49,818 bases of DNA, taken from positions 1 to 49,818 of the forward strand of contig JABGSN010000060.1 in NCBI GenBank assembly GCA_018647765.1, in the 5' to 3' direction. Under the pieces are notes generated by a model. That model searched no databases, had not been told where the DNA came from, and was given only the letters and a program-made list of their open reading frames with translations. Of this stretch, positions 33,374-42,981 are shown piece by piece. Position 1 is the first letter of the stretch. Every line of letters starts with the position of its first letter. This stretch comes from Oceanospirillaceae bacterium (GTDB lineage: Bacteria; Pseudomonadota; Gammaproteobacteria; Pseudomonadales; Balneatricaceae). Position numbers and translations under genes: made by a program.

Positions 33374-35026
33374 ATGATTAAGTCCACTATTGCAGGTAAA
33401 ACGACTCATCCCGTCGTTGACATGTATAAAAATGAGTTTTTGCAGGGCCAACTTTCACGTCGTGAATTTTTAGTGCGTGCCTCTGCTTTAGGTGCCAGCA
33501 CCGCTGCGGCCTACGGCATGATTGGTTTAGTTGCGCCCATGGCCATGGCTGCCACCCCATCTATGGGTGGCACCTTGCGTATTCAACAGGAAGTACGGGC
33601 CATGAAAGACCCGCGCACCTATGACTGGAGCCAAATTGCTAACTTTAGCCGTGGCTGGCTAGAATACCTAGTGCGGATAAACCGTGACGGTACATTTGAA
33701 GGCCAGTTACTTGAAAGCTGGGCCGCCAATGATGATGCCACAGTCTACACACTAAAAGTGCGCCAAGGCGTGACTTGGAACAACGGTGATGCGTTCACTG
33801 CCGAGGACGTAGCACGTAACATTACTGGTTGGTGTGACAAGAGTATGGAAGGTAATTCCATGGCCGGTCGTATGAACTCATTAATCGATGCCGATACCGG
33901 CCAAGCTCGTGCCGGCGCTATTGAAGTCGTAGATAGCCATACGGTTAATTTAAACCTGCTTACACCCGACATTTCAATCATCCCAGGTATGACGGATTAC
34001 CCCGCAGCCATTGTGCATGCAAGCCATGACAGCGACAAGATGATTAGCAATCCTGTTGGCACTGGACCCTATTTACCAGAAAGCTTAGAAGTCGGTGTTA
34101 AAGCCGTACTCGTACGTAACGAAGCTCACGCTTGGTGGGGCCAAGGCGCGTACGTTGATCGTATTGAATACCTAGACTATGGCACTGACTATGGCTCTAT
34201 TGTGGCGGGTGCAGAAGCCGACGAATTTGATATGACCTATGATGTGTCTGGTGAGTTTATCGAAATTTTTGACAGTTTAGATTGGACTCAATCAGCAGCA
34301 GTGACGGCGGCGACCATCGTTATTCGCCCTAACCAAGAAGCCGAAGTAGATGGCATCAAACCTTATGCTGACAAACGAGTGCGTCAGGCCTTGGCGATGG
34401 CTGTAGACAACAGCATATGTCTAGAGTTGGGTTACTCAAGCCGTGGTACAACTGCAGAAAACCACCATGTTTGCCCTATTCACCCTGAATATGCCGCTTT
34501 ACCGGCCCAGAAAGTGGACGGTGCTGCCGCTAAGGCCTTAATGGAAGAAGCCGGCATGGGTGACTATGAACATGAGCTAATTTCTATTGACGATGATTGG
34601 CGCCGTAACACCACCGATGCCGTTGCCGCGCAATTGCGTGAAGCAGGCATTAAGGTTAAACGCACCATCTTACCGGGTTCTACTTTTTGGAATGACTGGG
34701 CTAAATACCCATTCTCTTCCACTAACTGGAATCAACGTCCTTTGGGAGTGCAGGTGCTAGCATTAGCCTACCGCAGTGGCGAGGCGTGGAACGAAGCAGG
34801 TTTCTCTAACGAAGAGTTTGATCGCTTGTTATCCCAAGCCATGGCTATTCCTGATGCCGATAAACGTCGTAAAATTATGGCCAAACTAGAGGCCATCATG
34901 CAGGACGAAGGCGTTATTATTCAGCCTTATTGGCGCTCTTTGTATCGCCACAACAAGCCTGGTTTAGTGAATGCCGAAATGCATCCTGGTTTTGAAATCC
35001 ATGTGGATCAAATAGGCTGGTCTTAA
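33374..35026 (+). CDS. ABC transporter substrate-binding protein, family 5 (peptide/opine type), Tat-exported
   Basis: A 550-residue SBP_bac_5 family receptor. It has a twin-arginine signal with [10 protein letters not shown] at about 30-39 followed by a hydrophobic stretch ending APMAMAA, so it is exported folded. The mature protein has the typical [35 protein letters not shown], split across residues ~100-140, and a [11 protein letters not shown] segment. Family members bind peptides, opines, nickel or other cationic compounds. ATG 33374 follows CGGAGA; the upstream start at 33290 adds 28 residues before the Tat signal. It heads a five-gene operon. The ligand is unknown. Confidence 0.9.
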   Translation: MIKSTIAGKTTHPVVDMYKNEFLQGQLSRREFLVRASALGASTAAAYGMIGLVAPMAMAATPSMGGTLRIQQEVRAMKDPRTYDWSQIANFSRGWLEYLVRINRDGTFEGQLLESWAANDDATVYTLKVRQGVTWNNGDAFTAEDVARNITGWCDKSMEGNSMAGRMNSLIDADTGQARAGAIEVVDSHTVNLNLLTPDISIIPGMTDYPAAIVHASHDSDKMISNPVGTGPYLPESLEVGVKAVLVRNEAHAWWGQGAYVDRIEYLDYGTDYGSIVAGAEADEFDMTYDVSGEFIEIFDSLDWTQSAAVTAATIVIRPNQEAEVDGIKPYADKRVRQALAMAVDNSICLELGYSSRGTTAENHHVCPIHPEYAALPAQKVDGAAAKALMEEAGMGDYEHELISIDDDWRRNTTDAVAAQLREAGIKVKRTILPGSTFWNDWAKYPFSSTNWNQRPLGVQVLALAYRSGEAWNEAGFSNEEFDRLLSQAMAIPDADKRRKIMAKLEAIMQDEGVIIQPYWRSLYRHNKPGLVNAEMHPGFEIHVDQIGWS

Positions 35027-35034
35027 CCTTTATA

Positions 35035-35053
35035 AGGGCCACACTGTGGCCCT
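35035..35053 (+). other. Stem-loop after the binding-protein gene
   Basis: AGGGCCAC and GTGGCCCT form a perfect 8-base stem around ACT, 8 bases after the stop codon. There is no clear T-tract, so it is more likely to stabilise the receptor mRNA or attenuate than to fully terminate. The permease genes follow in the same direction. Confidence 0.6.
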
Positions 35054-35127
35054 CTATATTCTCTACAGAGTAGGTGTAACCTGCTCTGTGTTTATACTTC
35101 TCATCCTTAGTCATGGCAGGACTGCAC

Positions 35128-36168
35128 ATGTGGATATTTATTGTTAAGCGAACCGGCGTAATGGCGTTAACCGCGTTATGCCTCACCTTTTTGGTATTTT
35201 TCTTAACCAACTTGCAGCCCAATTTAGAAAAGCTAGCCAAGACTCAGGGCACCATGCGCATGTCCGACGAAGCGGTTGATCGTTGGCTGGAACAGCGGGG
35301 TTACAAACAGCCACTGTTAGTACGTTATGGTGAATGGCTGGGGGTGAGCCCTGGCTTCTTATTAGTCAAAGACAACGGTAAAACCTTAGGCCGATGTGTT
35401 AAGCCAGGCGCCGACCATATCCCAAATTATTGTGGCGTATTACAAGGCGATATGGGTTGGTCGACGGTATTTAAAGACCATGTCTCTAGCATTGTTAGTA
35501 AGCGGCTGGGGTTAACCGGCTGGCTCATGTTATTTGTAATGCTAGTGATGGTGCCCATGGCGCTAATCATTGGTGTATTGGCGGGTATGCGCGAAGGCTC
35601 CCGCACCGACCGCAGCTTATCCACCTTTGCCATTATCACTACCGCCACACCTGAGTACGTTTCGGGCGTGGTGTTTGTGGTGGTGTTCGCTAGCTCCGCA
35701 GTGGGGCTACGCTGGTTTAAAGGCTCTTCGGCTTCGGCTATGGATGACATCACCATTGCCAATTTTACCCTGCCGGTGATCACGATGGCCTTCTATGGCA
35801 TGGGCTACATTGCCCGTATGACTCGGGCCTCAATGGCCGAGGTAATGACCGCACAATACATTCGAACTGCCCGTTTGAAAGGAGTCAGCTTTACCAACAT
35901 CGTGCTAAAGCACGCATTGCGTAATGCCCTCATCGCGCCGTTTACGGTGATTATGTTGCAAATTCCGTGGCTGCTTACGGGTGTAGTGATTGTAGAAACC
36001 TTATTTAACTATAAGGGTTTTGGTTGGTTACTGGTGCAAGCCGCGTCCAACAACGACATCGACCTGCTCTTAGCATGCTCTATGGTTGCTGTATTCGTAG
36101 TGCTAGTGACACAGCTGATATCTGATATCGGTTATGTTTTCCTTAACCCACGTATTCGCATTAGTTAA
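35128..36168 (+). CDS. ABC transporter permease (DppB/OppB type)
   Basis: A 346-residue permease. The N-terminal membrane segment (WIFIVKRTGVMALTALCLTF) is followed by a ~90-residue periplasmic stretch containing two cysteines, then five segments with the docking loop RTARLKGVSFTNIVLKHALRNAL. The C-terminal VFLNPRIRI is typical of the DppB family. ATG 35128 has AGGA six bases upstream; ATG 35113 lacks a clear ribosome site. The long periplasmic insert resembles that of the YejB-like branch rather than classical DppB. Confidence 0.9.
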   Translation: MWIFIVKRTGVMALTALCLTFLVFFLTNLQPNLEKLAKTQGTMRMSDEAVDRWLEQRGYKQPLLVRYGEWLGVSPGFLLVKDNGKTLGRCVKPGADHIPNYCGVLQGDMGWSTVFKDHVSSIVSKRLGLTGWLMLFVMLVMVPMALIIGVLAGMREGSRTDRSLSTFAIITTATPEYVSGVVFVVVFASSAVGLRWFKGSSASAMDDITIANFTLPVITMAFYGMGYIARMTRASMAEVMTAQYIRTARLKGVSFTNIVLKHALRNALIAPFTVIMLQIPWLLTGVVIVETLFNYKGFGWLLVQAASNNDIDLLLACSMVAVFVVLVTQLISDIGYVFLNPRIRIS

Positions 36169-36178
36169 GGGGCCAACC

Positions 36179-37333
36179 ATGGAATCGTTATCTTCACTTC
36201 AAATAGCCATCAGCCTCCTGACTCAATTCCTACCGGTATGGGTAGGCTTAGGCATTATCATAAGTCTGTCTATGTATTACCGCCCTCACCTTGGCTTATA
36301 TGGCCACCTGTTTGATAGCCGGGTGGGCACTATAGGCTTGATACTGGTGCTTTTTTGGGTGTTAACCGCCCTGTTTGCCGACCTTATTATCACCCACGAC
36401 CCATTGGCCCAAATTTCGGGCATGAAAAACAAACGTCCAGGTTTTCCGGTGCGCGGGATGGAAGGCACCTTTTACCTATTAGGCGGCGACAACCTAGCCC
36501 GCGACATATTTTCACGGGTGATTATGGGCAGCCGTACCGTATTGTCCATTGCTCCTGCAGCCACCGTATTTGCCTTTATGGTAGGTATCACCTTGGGTTT
36601 ACCCGCCGGTTACCGCTCTGGAAGGCTCGATACCACCTTGTCTTTCTTGTCTAATTTAGTGCTGGCCTTCCCGGTCATTTTGTTGTTTTTCTTATTGGTG
36701 ACGCCAGAGATTCGTTCTACGGGTGTACCGATTTACTTGGCTGCGGTGTTGTTTTTATTCCCCATTATTTTGTTTGTGGTGTTGTTTCAATCGCGCTTTT
36801 ACACCCAGCCCACAAAGCGCAACATTTATGTATCCTTGGTATTAGTTATTGGTTTTTGGGCATATTCTGGACTGGCGTTTAACATGGACCCGTTGGGCGT
36901 GTTTTATATGGAACCGAACTTGCTAAACATCTTTGTGTCGGTGGTGTTTGTCAATGCCCCTACCGTATTCCGTATTGTTAGGGGCCTGACGTTAGACATT
37001 AAAACCCGTGATTATGTGGCCGCTGCCGAAACCCGAGGCGAAGGTCCTTGGTACATTATGTTATGGGAAATTCTACCCAACGCACGGGGGCCTTTGATTG
37101 TTGATTTTTGTTTGCGTATTGGTTACATCACGATATTACTAGGCACCTTAGGCTTCTTTGGCCTAGGCGTGAGCCCAGAAAGCCCGGATTGGGGCATGAC
37201 TATAAACGAGGGCCGCAAGCTCTTGTCGATCTACCCCCATCTCGCCATTCCTCCTGCTCTTGCGTTAATGTCGCTAGTGCTGGGCCTCAACCTGCTGGCC
37301 GACGGCCTGCGTGAACAGTCACTTAAAGACTAA
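36179..37333 (+). CDS. ABC transporter permease (DppC/OppC type)
   Basis: A 384-residue permease, longer than the usual ~300 of DppC. Two N-terminal hydrophobic segments precede LLGGDNLARDIFSRVIMGSRTVL, the conserved start of the transport domain. An extra hydrophobic pair (about 185-245) lies before the docking loop YVAAAETRGEGPWYIMLWEILPN. The end SLVLGLNLLADGLREQSL is typical. AAGGGG precedes ATG 36179, which I prefer to an in-frame start at 36134 inside the previous gene. Confidence 0.9.
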   Translation: MESLSSLQIAISLLTQFLPVWVGLGIIISLSMYYRPHLGLYGHLFDSRVGTIGLILVLFWVLTALFADLIITHDPLAQISGMKNKRPGFPVRGMEGTFYLLGGDNLARDIFSRVIMGSRTVLSIAPAATVFAFMVGITLGLPAGYRSGRLDTTLSFLSNLVLAFPVILLFFLLVTPEIRSTGVPIYLAAVLFLFPIILFVVLFQSRFYTQPTKRNIYVSLVLVIGFWAYSGLAFNMDPLGVFYMEPNLLNIFVSVVFVNAPTVFRIVRGLTLDIKTRDYVAAAETRGEGPWYIMLWEILPNARGPLIVDFCLRIGYITILLGTLGFFGLGVSPESPDWGMTINEGRKLLSIYPHLAIPPALALMSLVLGLNLLADGLREQSLKD

Positions 37334-37345
37334 GGGAGCAGGATT

Positions 37346-39427
37346 ATGCAACAGTGGGATTACGATGGCCCGATTTTAGAAATAGACAACCTGTCCATTA
37401 GCTTTTTTACCCGCCTCGGCGAGATACCCGCAGTGATGGACTTTTCGTGCGTGGTGGAACAAGGCAAAGCCGTAGGTTTAGTGGGCGAGTCTGGGTGTGG
37501 TAAGTCCACCGTAGCCCTTGGAGTCATGCAAGACCTTGGGGTCAACGGTAAGATTGTGGGTGGCAGTATTAAGTTTAAAGGCCGAGAGTTGAACACCATG
37601 AGTGATGAAGAACTGCGGCATTTGCGCGGCTCTGAAATCGCCATGATTTACCAAGAACCCATGGCGTCTCTTAATCCGGCGATGAAAATTGGCAAGCAGC
37701 TGATGGAAGTGCCCATAATCCATCAACAAAGCTCTGCAGAACAAGCCTTTGTTCTAGCTAAACAAGTGGTTGAGGATGTGCGTTTGCCCGATGCCGAGCG
37801 TATCTTAGACAGCTACCCACATCAGCTATCCGGCGGCCAGCAGCAGCGTATTGTTATTGCCATGGCGCTGATGTCTAAACCAGCATTACTAATTCTTGAC
37901 GAACCCACCACTGCATTAGACGTCACCGTTGAAGCGGGCATCGTTGATCTAGTCAAAGGTTTAGGTGAAAAATACGGCACCTCTATGCTGTTTATTTCCC
38001 ATAATTTGGGTTTGATATTAGAAACTTGCAACGATATTTGTGTCATGTACTCAGGCGAGGCGGTAGAGGTTGGACCCATTGAAAACGTGTTTGACCGCAT
38101 GCGCCACCCCTATACTCAAGCTTTGTTCCGCTCCATTCCATTACCCGGTGCCGACAAACAAAGCCGTCCCTTAGTTTCCATCCCTGGCAATTTTCCTTTA
38201 CCCCATGAACGGCCTAGCGGCTGTAACTTTGGCCCTCGCTGTAATTATTATGAACAGGGTCGCTGCAACAATGGCGACATTGCAATGCCGGCTTTGGCAG
38301 ATGATCCAAGCCATGCCTCACGTTGCTTAAAAGTAAGCGAAATCGATTGGGACCATCCCCCAGCTGCAGCGGCACAAACCCAGTCTAATAGCATTGGCAA
38401 ACTGGTGCTTAAGGTAGACAACCTACGCAAGTATTACGAAGTCGCAGCAAGCGCGCTGTTTGGTGGCCGAGATACCCGTGTGGTCAAAGCCAATGAAAAT
38501 GTTAGCTTTACCGCCCACGAGTCTGAAACTTTAGCCATTGTGGGTGAGTCTGGTTGTGGTAAATCCACCCTCGCCAAAGTACTACTAGGCCTAGAAGCGG
38601 CCTCCGACGGCAGTGTTAATTTGTTAGGCAAAGATATTCAAAAAACCCTCATTCATGATCGCGATGTGGATACTGTATCGTCGATTCAAATGGTATTCCA
38701 GAATCCGTTTGATACCCTCAACCCATCGATGACCGTAGGCCGCCAAATTGTACGGGCGTTAGAAGTATTTGGCATTTGTGCCAGTGAAAACGAACGTAAT
38801 AACAGAATGTTAGAGCTGCTTGACCTAGTTAAATTGCCGCGCGAATTTGCCGCCCGTAAACCTCGTCAATTGTCTGGCGGCCAAAAACAACGGGTGGGCA
38901 TTGCTAGAGCCTTTGCCGGCAACGCACAAGTAATGGTGGCCGATGAGCCAGTGTCTGCGTTGGATGTTTCGGTACAAGCCGCCGTTACCGATTTGTTAAT
39001 GGAATTGCAGCGCGACAACAAAACCACCATGCTGTTTATCAGCCATGACTTATCCATTGTGCGTTATATTTCTGACCGCGTGATGGTGATGTATTTGGGT
39101 CATGTGGTGGAAATGGGCACCACCGATCAGGTGTTTAGCCCACCGTACCACCCTTACACCGAAGCCCTGTTATCAGCAGTGCCGATTGCCGACACCAGCG
39201 TAGAACGTAAACACATTGTATTGGATGGCGACATTCCATCGGCCATGGATCCGCCTCCTGGTTGCCCTTTCCAAAGCCGTTGTCAGCACAAGCAGCAAGT
39301 GCCAGATAATTTATGTGAACGGGAGCTTCCGCCCATGAAACACATGGCCGAACATCATAATCTTAGGTGCCACCTCAGCGATGACTTCTTGGCCAGCATG
39401 ATTCCGGTAATTCAGCTATCAAGTTAA
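37346..39427 (+). CDS. ABC transporter ATPase, DppD-DppF fusion
   Basis: A 693-residue protein carrying both ATPase domains of a peptide-type importer. The first domain (about 1-330) has GESGCGKST, LSGGQQQRIVIAMALM and LLILDEPTTALDVT, then an oligo_HPY tail with CNFGPRCNYYEQGRC. The second (about 350-690) has GESGCGKSTLAKVLLGLE, LSGGQKQRVGIARAFAG and VMVADEPVSALDVSVQ, then CPFQSRCQHKQQVPDNLC. Both active sites look intact. It follows the permeases by 12 bases with good ribosome-binding sequence and completes the transporter without further subunits. Confidence 0.93.
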   Translation: MQQWDYDGPILEIDNLSISFFTRLGEIPAVMDFSCVVEQGKAVGLVGESGCGKSTVALGVMQDLGVNGKIVGGSIKFKGRELNTMSDEELRHLRGSEIAMIYQEPMASLNPAMKIGKQLMEVPIIHQQSSAEQAFVLAKQVVEDVRLPDAERILDSYPHQLSGGQQQRIVIAMALMSKPALLILDEPTTALDVTVEAGIVDLVKGLGEKYGTSMLFISHNLGLILETCNDICVMYSGEAVEVGPIENVFDRMRHPYTQALFRSIPLPGADKQSRPLVSIPGNFPLPHERPSGCNFGPRCNYYEQGRCNNGDIAMPALADDPSHASRCLKVSEIDWDHPPAAAAQTQSNSIGKLVLKVDNLRKYYEVAASALFGGRDTRVVKANENVSFTAHESETLAIVGESGCGKSTLAKVLLGLEAASDGSVNLLGKDIQKTLIHDRDVDTVSSIQMVFQNPFDTLNPSMTVGRQIVRALEVFGICASENERNNRMLELLDLVKLPREFAARKPRQLSGGQKQRVGIARAFAGNAQVMVADEPVSALDVSVQAAVTDLLMELQRDNKTTMLFISHDLSIVRYISDRVMVMYLGHVVEMGTTDQVFSPPYHPYTEALLSAVPIADTSVERKHIVLDGDIPSAMDPPPGCPFQSRCQHKQQVPDNLCERELPPMKHMAEHHNLRCHLSDDFLASMIPVIQLSS

Positions 39428-39445
39428 CAAAATGGATGTAGAAAT

Positions 39446-40444
39446 ATGTCGACTTTTAACGTTAACCTTTGCCACTGCAGTGCCGTTAGCCCTTATAATG
39501 ACATGATTGTGGATGATCCTGTATTCGATCCGTCTGTCCATCTTGCACTGGAAATGCCAGCCTACACTATTAGCATGACCGACTTAGGTTATGATGAAGA
39601 AGTACGAGCAAATACGCCCACCGATATAGCTGCAACAAGTTGCTTTCGCATATTAAGCGATGAAGGTGTCGCGGCCATGTACCATGTTTGCCAGCAGCTC
39701 GAAGCATTCACCACCTCCAATCCGCGCGTTGCCCGCAACACCCGAGGCGGCATTTACCGGTCTAATTTTTTACGCGACTTTAGTTGCAGTCCTGAGGTAG
39801 CAGCTCACCACAGCCAGATCATGAAAACCGAACTTACACCTTTAGCACTGGGACACAATTTGGCTCACGTGAACTACCCACCTCTTGAGTTAGGCAAAAA
39901 CATTGATAAATGGCATGTGGATACACTTCAAGTGGATACGGTGATGTTCGTCACTGACCCAAACCAAGTTGAGGGCGGAGAATTTCAGTATTTCAAAGGC
40001 ACCAAAGAGGATATCGCTAATTTACGTGACCTAGAGCAACCGATACCAACACATAAAATTATTACACCTCCAATAAAAGGTGCAGGCTATGCCGTCCTAC
40101 AGCAAGGTAACTACGTGGTGCACCAAGCTTCTGCCTTACGCACAGCAGGAGAGCGAATTACTTTAGTCAATGGCTATAGCTACGCCGACATGGCCTACCC
40201 AGATTACACCGCGGTAGGCCAGCTAATTCATGCTGACCCAGAAGAAGTGGTCGGGGCCGAATATTGCCACCACATGGCCTTGCGTATAGGTCGCCAATTA
40301 CAAGCTTTTACCAATCAGCCTAATTTTCAATTGAGCTTGCAGGCACAAGCAGAGAGCCTGCGAAAAGTGCAAACAGAGCTGCAACTAGCCATCGAACAGC
40401 TAGACAATGCTAGGGGTCAGGCAATGCACCATTTTGGTGATTGA
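39446..40444 (+). CDS. 2-oxoglutarate/Fe(II)-dependent oxygenase-like protein
   Basis: A 332-residue soluble protein with a jelly-roll 2OG/Fe(II) oxygenase signature. HxD is H157-V-D159 in DKWHVDTLQ, the distal histidine is H226 in GNYVVHQAS, and the 2-oxoglutarate arginine is R237 in GERITLVNGY. The GYAVLQQG turn is also typical. A charged helical, possibly coiled-coil, tail spans about 297-325. I cannot place it in a named substrate class. It is the last gene of the ABC operon, 18 bases after the ATPase, which suggests it acts on the imported compound. Confidence 0.78.
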   Translation: MSTFNVNLCHCSAVSPYNDMIVDDPVFDPSVHLALEMPAYTISMTDLGYDEEVRANTPTDIAATSCFRILSDEGVAAMYHVCQQLEAFTTSNPRVARNTRGGIYRSNFLRDFSCSPEVAAHHSQIMKTELTPLALGHNLAHVNYPPLELGKNIDKWHVDTLQVDTVMFVTDPNQVEGGEFQYFKGTKEDIANLRDLEQPIPTHKIITPPIKGAGYAVLQQGNYVVHQASALRTAGERITLVNGYSYADMAYPDYTAVGQLIHADPEEVVGAEYCHHMALRIGRQLQAFTNQPNFQLSLQAQAESLRKVQTELQLAIEQLDNARGQAMHHFGD

Positions 40445-40502
40445 AAAGTAAGCACCCTTAAATCAGCACCTCCTTTTACACAAGTATTGTATGGCGAATT
40501 TC

Positions 40503-40545
40503 CGCCCAACGCCGTTATGGGCGCAGCGAGTGCTTTGGGTACTCG
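40503..40545. terminator. Tandem hairpins between convergent operons
   Basis: CGCCCA/TGGGCG (40503-40523) and CGAGT/ACTCG (40527-40545) form two small stem-loops in the 133-base gap between the converging oxygenase and MmgE/PrpD genes. Neither has a long T-tract. They probably act as weak bidirectional ends. Confidence 0.4.
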
Positions 40546-40577
40546 TTGATCCTCACTAAAAGACAGCTGTGTGGTTG

Positions 40578-41909
40578 CTAAGCTCGGATGAGTGCTAACA
40601 AAGCAGCCAGATTACCCTCTTCCAACTGGTCTATATAATCCAACACCTGTTGGGCTTTGTTTGCACCCCAAACAGGCTCACACAGGTTCATGTATTTATC
40701 GTGAAACTGGGTTGAGCTCATGGGTTTATGGGGGTCGCCTAAGGCTTCGTGGGGCTCTGAACTTATTTGTGTGCCGTTGGCCATACGTATGTTCACGTGG
40801 GCCCAGCGCTCAGCCGGAAATACAGCGTTATAACCTGTGTCTTCCACTAACCTGACTTTAGAAAGCATGGCTTGTACCTGAGCATCCTCAAAGCCGTTAT
40901 ACACATCATCGGCACTAATAACGCCATTAAGCACAGCCATCGCTACAGGAAAACTAATGGCATACTGAGCTTGCTCGGTATTGCGTGGCACATCACTAAA
41001 CAACCTCACCCCTTGATGAAAAGTCGACACAGTAATTTGTTCTACCTGCGACGGGTCGAATTGATATTGCTCACGTAAACTCAAACACGCAGCCACCGCA
41101 GGCTGAGCCCAACGGCACACAGGATAAGGTTTGAAATACTGATTAAGAATCTGCCAGTGCTGACCCAAGTCTTGCCAATAACCCATGGCGTCATCACCTG
41201 TAATAGTGATCGCAGGTGCGCCAGTAAACCCTTCAGCCGCCAAATAGGCCGCCGAGGTGCCAGCTATAGCACCCCAACCCGAACCATCTTTAAGCATGGT
41301 GGGGTGATCGATGTTGCGCATCATCTGGCTACGTGGGCCATGATACTCAGCGATACCAACGGCATGGTCAAACTGTGCGTCGGTCAGCCCCAATACATGG
41401 GCCGTTATAGCGGCGCAATTGACTGCGCCCCAAGCGCCAGAAGTGTGATAATCAGGTACCGTTCCATGTAACGCCATGCCCACACGAGTGCCTATTTCAT
41501 AACCAGCAACAAGCAAACTAATAAGCGTTTTACCGGTCACCGGCTGAGCTTGGGATTCAAGTACGGCGATCAGGCTAGGCAATAAACTGCAGCCAACGTG
41601 GCCTTTGGTATCTCGCTGACCATCGTGACAATCTAAGGCGTCAATCATGGTCGCGCCAACCAGCGCAGCTCCCACGGGGCTCATGGCTGGGCCTCCCAAC
41701 AAGGGTTGCACGGCAGTGATGTTAACTCCAGCTGCAAAGTGGTCTTGCGCATGCCGAGTGATGATTGATGCTGTGGCCGAACGGGCGCCGCCTACCGCTG
41801 TGCCTAATAAGTCATAACAACACACTTTTGCTTGGGCTATGACGGCGGGTGGTAATTGTTCAAATTCAAGGGTTTGTAAAAACTGGCGCAGTGGGTGCCT
41901 GTTAACCAT
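40578..41909 (-). CDS. MmgE/PrpD family protein
   Basis: A 443-residue member of the 2-methylcitrate dehydratase / cis-aconitate decarboxylase / iminodisuccinate epimerase superfamily. Conserved stretches include DLLGTAVGGARSATA, ALVGATMIDALDCHDGQRDTKGHVGCSLLPSL and the histidine-rich ISTF-like region ITVSTFHQGVRLF. These enzymes dehydrate, decarboxylate or epimerise small carboxylic acids without metal. It is the third gene of a tight operon (4-base gap), acting downstream of hydroxylase and aldolase or on a side product. The true substrate is unknown. Confidence 0.9.
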   Translation of the reverse strand: MVNRHPLRQFLQTLEFEQLPPAVIAQAKVCCYDLLGTAVGGARSATASIITRHAQDHFAAGVNITAVQPLLGGPAMSPVGAALVGATMIDALDCHDGQRDTKGHVGCSLLPSLIAVLESQAQPVTGKTLISLLVAGYEIGTRVGMALHGTVPDYHTSGAWGAVNCAAITAHVLGLTDAQFDHAVGIAEYHGPRSQMMRNIDHPTMLKDGSGWGAIAGTSAAYLAAEGFTGAPAITITGDDAMGYWQDLGQHWQILNQYFKPYPVCRWAQPAVAACLSLREQYQFDPSQVEQITVSTFHQGVRLFSDVPRNTEQAQYAISFPVAMAVLNGVISADDVYNGFEDAQVQAMLSKVRLVEDTGYNAVFPAERWAHVNIRMANGTQISSEPHEALGDPHKPMSSTQFHDKYMNLCEPVWGANKAQQVLDYIDQLEEGNLAALLALIRA

Positions 41910-41913
41910 AGTA

Positions 41914-42978
41914 TTACCTATTAGCGAAAAAAGTCCTTATCGACTCTACCACTTGTTGTAGAGCCTCATCATCAACCTGCATATGTATGACAATTCGAGC
42001 ATTTTGGCCAATGGCCGTTATCGCAATGCCACATTGCGCTAGGTAGTCGGCTAAGGCGGGCATTTGTGCCGATTGTAAGAACAACATATTGGTTTGTACA
42101 CGAGCCATGTCAAAATTCAAACCGTCTACGCCTTCCAGCGCCACCGCAAGCTCTTTGGTACGGCGATGATCCTGCGCTAAACGCTCTATGTTGTTGTCCA
42201 ATGCATAACAGCCTGCCGCGGCAATAATGCCGGCTTGGCGCATGCCACCGCCTAACATTTTACGCAACCTGCGAGCCCTGTCTATCACCTCAGCAGGCCC
42301 CACTAATACCGAGCCTAGTGGCACACCTAAACCTTTAGATAAACATAAAGATACCGTGTCGATGGATTGTACTAAACGGGCTGGGGGTAGATTTTGGGCC
42401 ACCGCAGCATTGAGTAACCGTGCGCCGTCCATATGTGTCGCCAAGCCGTGTTGTTGGGCGCACTCAGCCAAGGTATCAATGTGGCTTTGGTCTTGAATAC
42501 AGCCCGATACGGTATTTTCTAAGCACAACAGTCGCGTCATAGGGCAATGGTAGTCGTTGGGTTTTATGGCTGCCGTCATTTGCTCAACTTCAAAACGTCC
42601 AAACACGTCGGTGCTTAACGCATGTATCGCCACACTGCCCAGCACTGCAACACCTGCCGCTTCATCGCAGCTAATATGGTATTGCTCACCCACCAATACT
42701 TCTTCTCCACGTTGGCAATGGGCCAATACGCTTGCTAAGTTACTCATGGTACCGCTAGGCAAAAATAAACCCATTTGTTTGCCTAACAAATGCGCCGTTT
42801 GCTGCTCTAGGGCATTAACATTGGGATCATCACCATAAACATCGTCGCCTACTTGCGCTTCTGCCATCACTTGACGCATGGCTGCACTAGGTTGCGTCAC
42901 TGTATCGCTACGTAAATCTATCGTTACCGGAACCGTCGCTTGGCCTCTGTCTTCTGCTAAGGGATAGTGTGTAGCCAT
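41914..42978 (-). CDS. Threonine aldolase family PLP enzyme (low-specificity L-threonine aldolase type)
   Basis: A 354-residue fold-type I PLP enzyme. DLRSDTVTQPSAAMR opens the domain, VGDDVYGDDPNVNALE follows, and THMDGARLLNAAVAQN holds the PLP aspartate. The Schiff-base lysine is K215 in LCLSKGLGVPLGS. Threonine aldolases split beta-hydroxy-alpha-amino acids into glycine and an aldehyde, and the family includes the aldolase acting on 3-hydroxytrimethyllysine. Here it directly follows a 2OG/Fe(II) hydroxylase (3-base gap), so its substrate is probably the beta-hydroxy amino acid made by that enzyme rather than threonine. Confidence 0.92.
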   Translation of the reverse strand: MATHYPLAEDRGQATVPVTIDLRSDTVTQPSAAMRQVMAEAQVGDDVYGDDPNVNALEQQTAHLLGKQMGLFLPSGTMSNLASVLAHCQRGEEVLVGEQYHISCDEAAGVAVLGSVAIHALSTDVFGRFEVEQMTAAIKPNDYHCPMTRLLCLENTVSGCIQDQSHIDTLAECAQQHGLATHMDGARLLNAAVAQNLPPARLVQSIDTVSLCLSKGLGVPLGSVLVGPAEVIDRARRLRKMLGGGMRQAGIIAAAGCYALDNNIERLAQDHRRTKELAVALEGVDGLNFDMARVQTNMLFLQSAQMPALADYLAQCGIAITAIGQNARIVIHMQVDDEALQQVVESIRTFFANR

Positions 42979-42981
42979 AGT

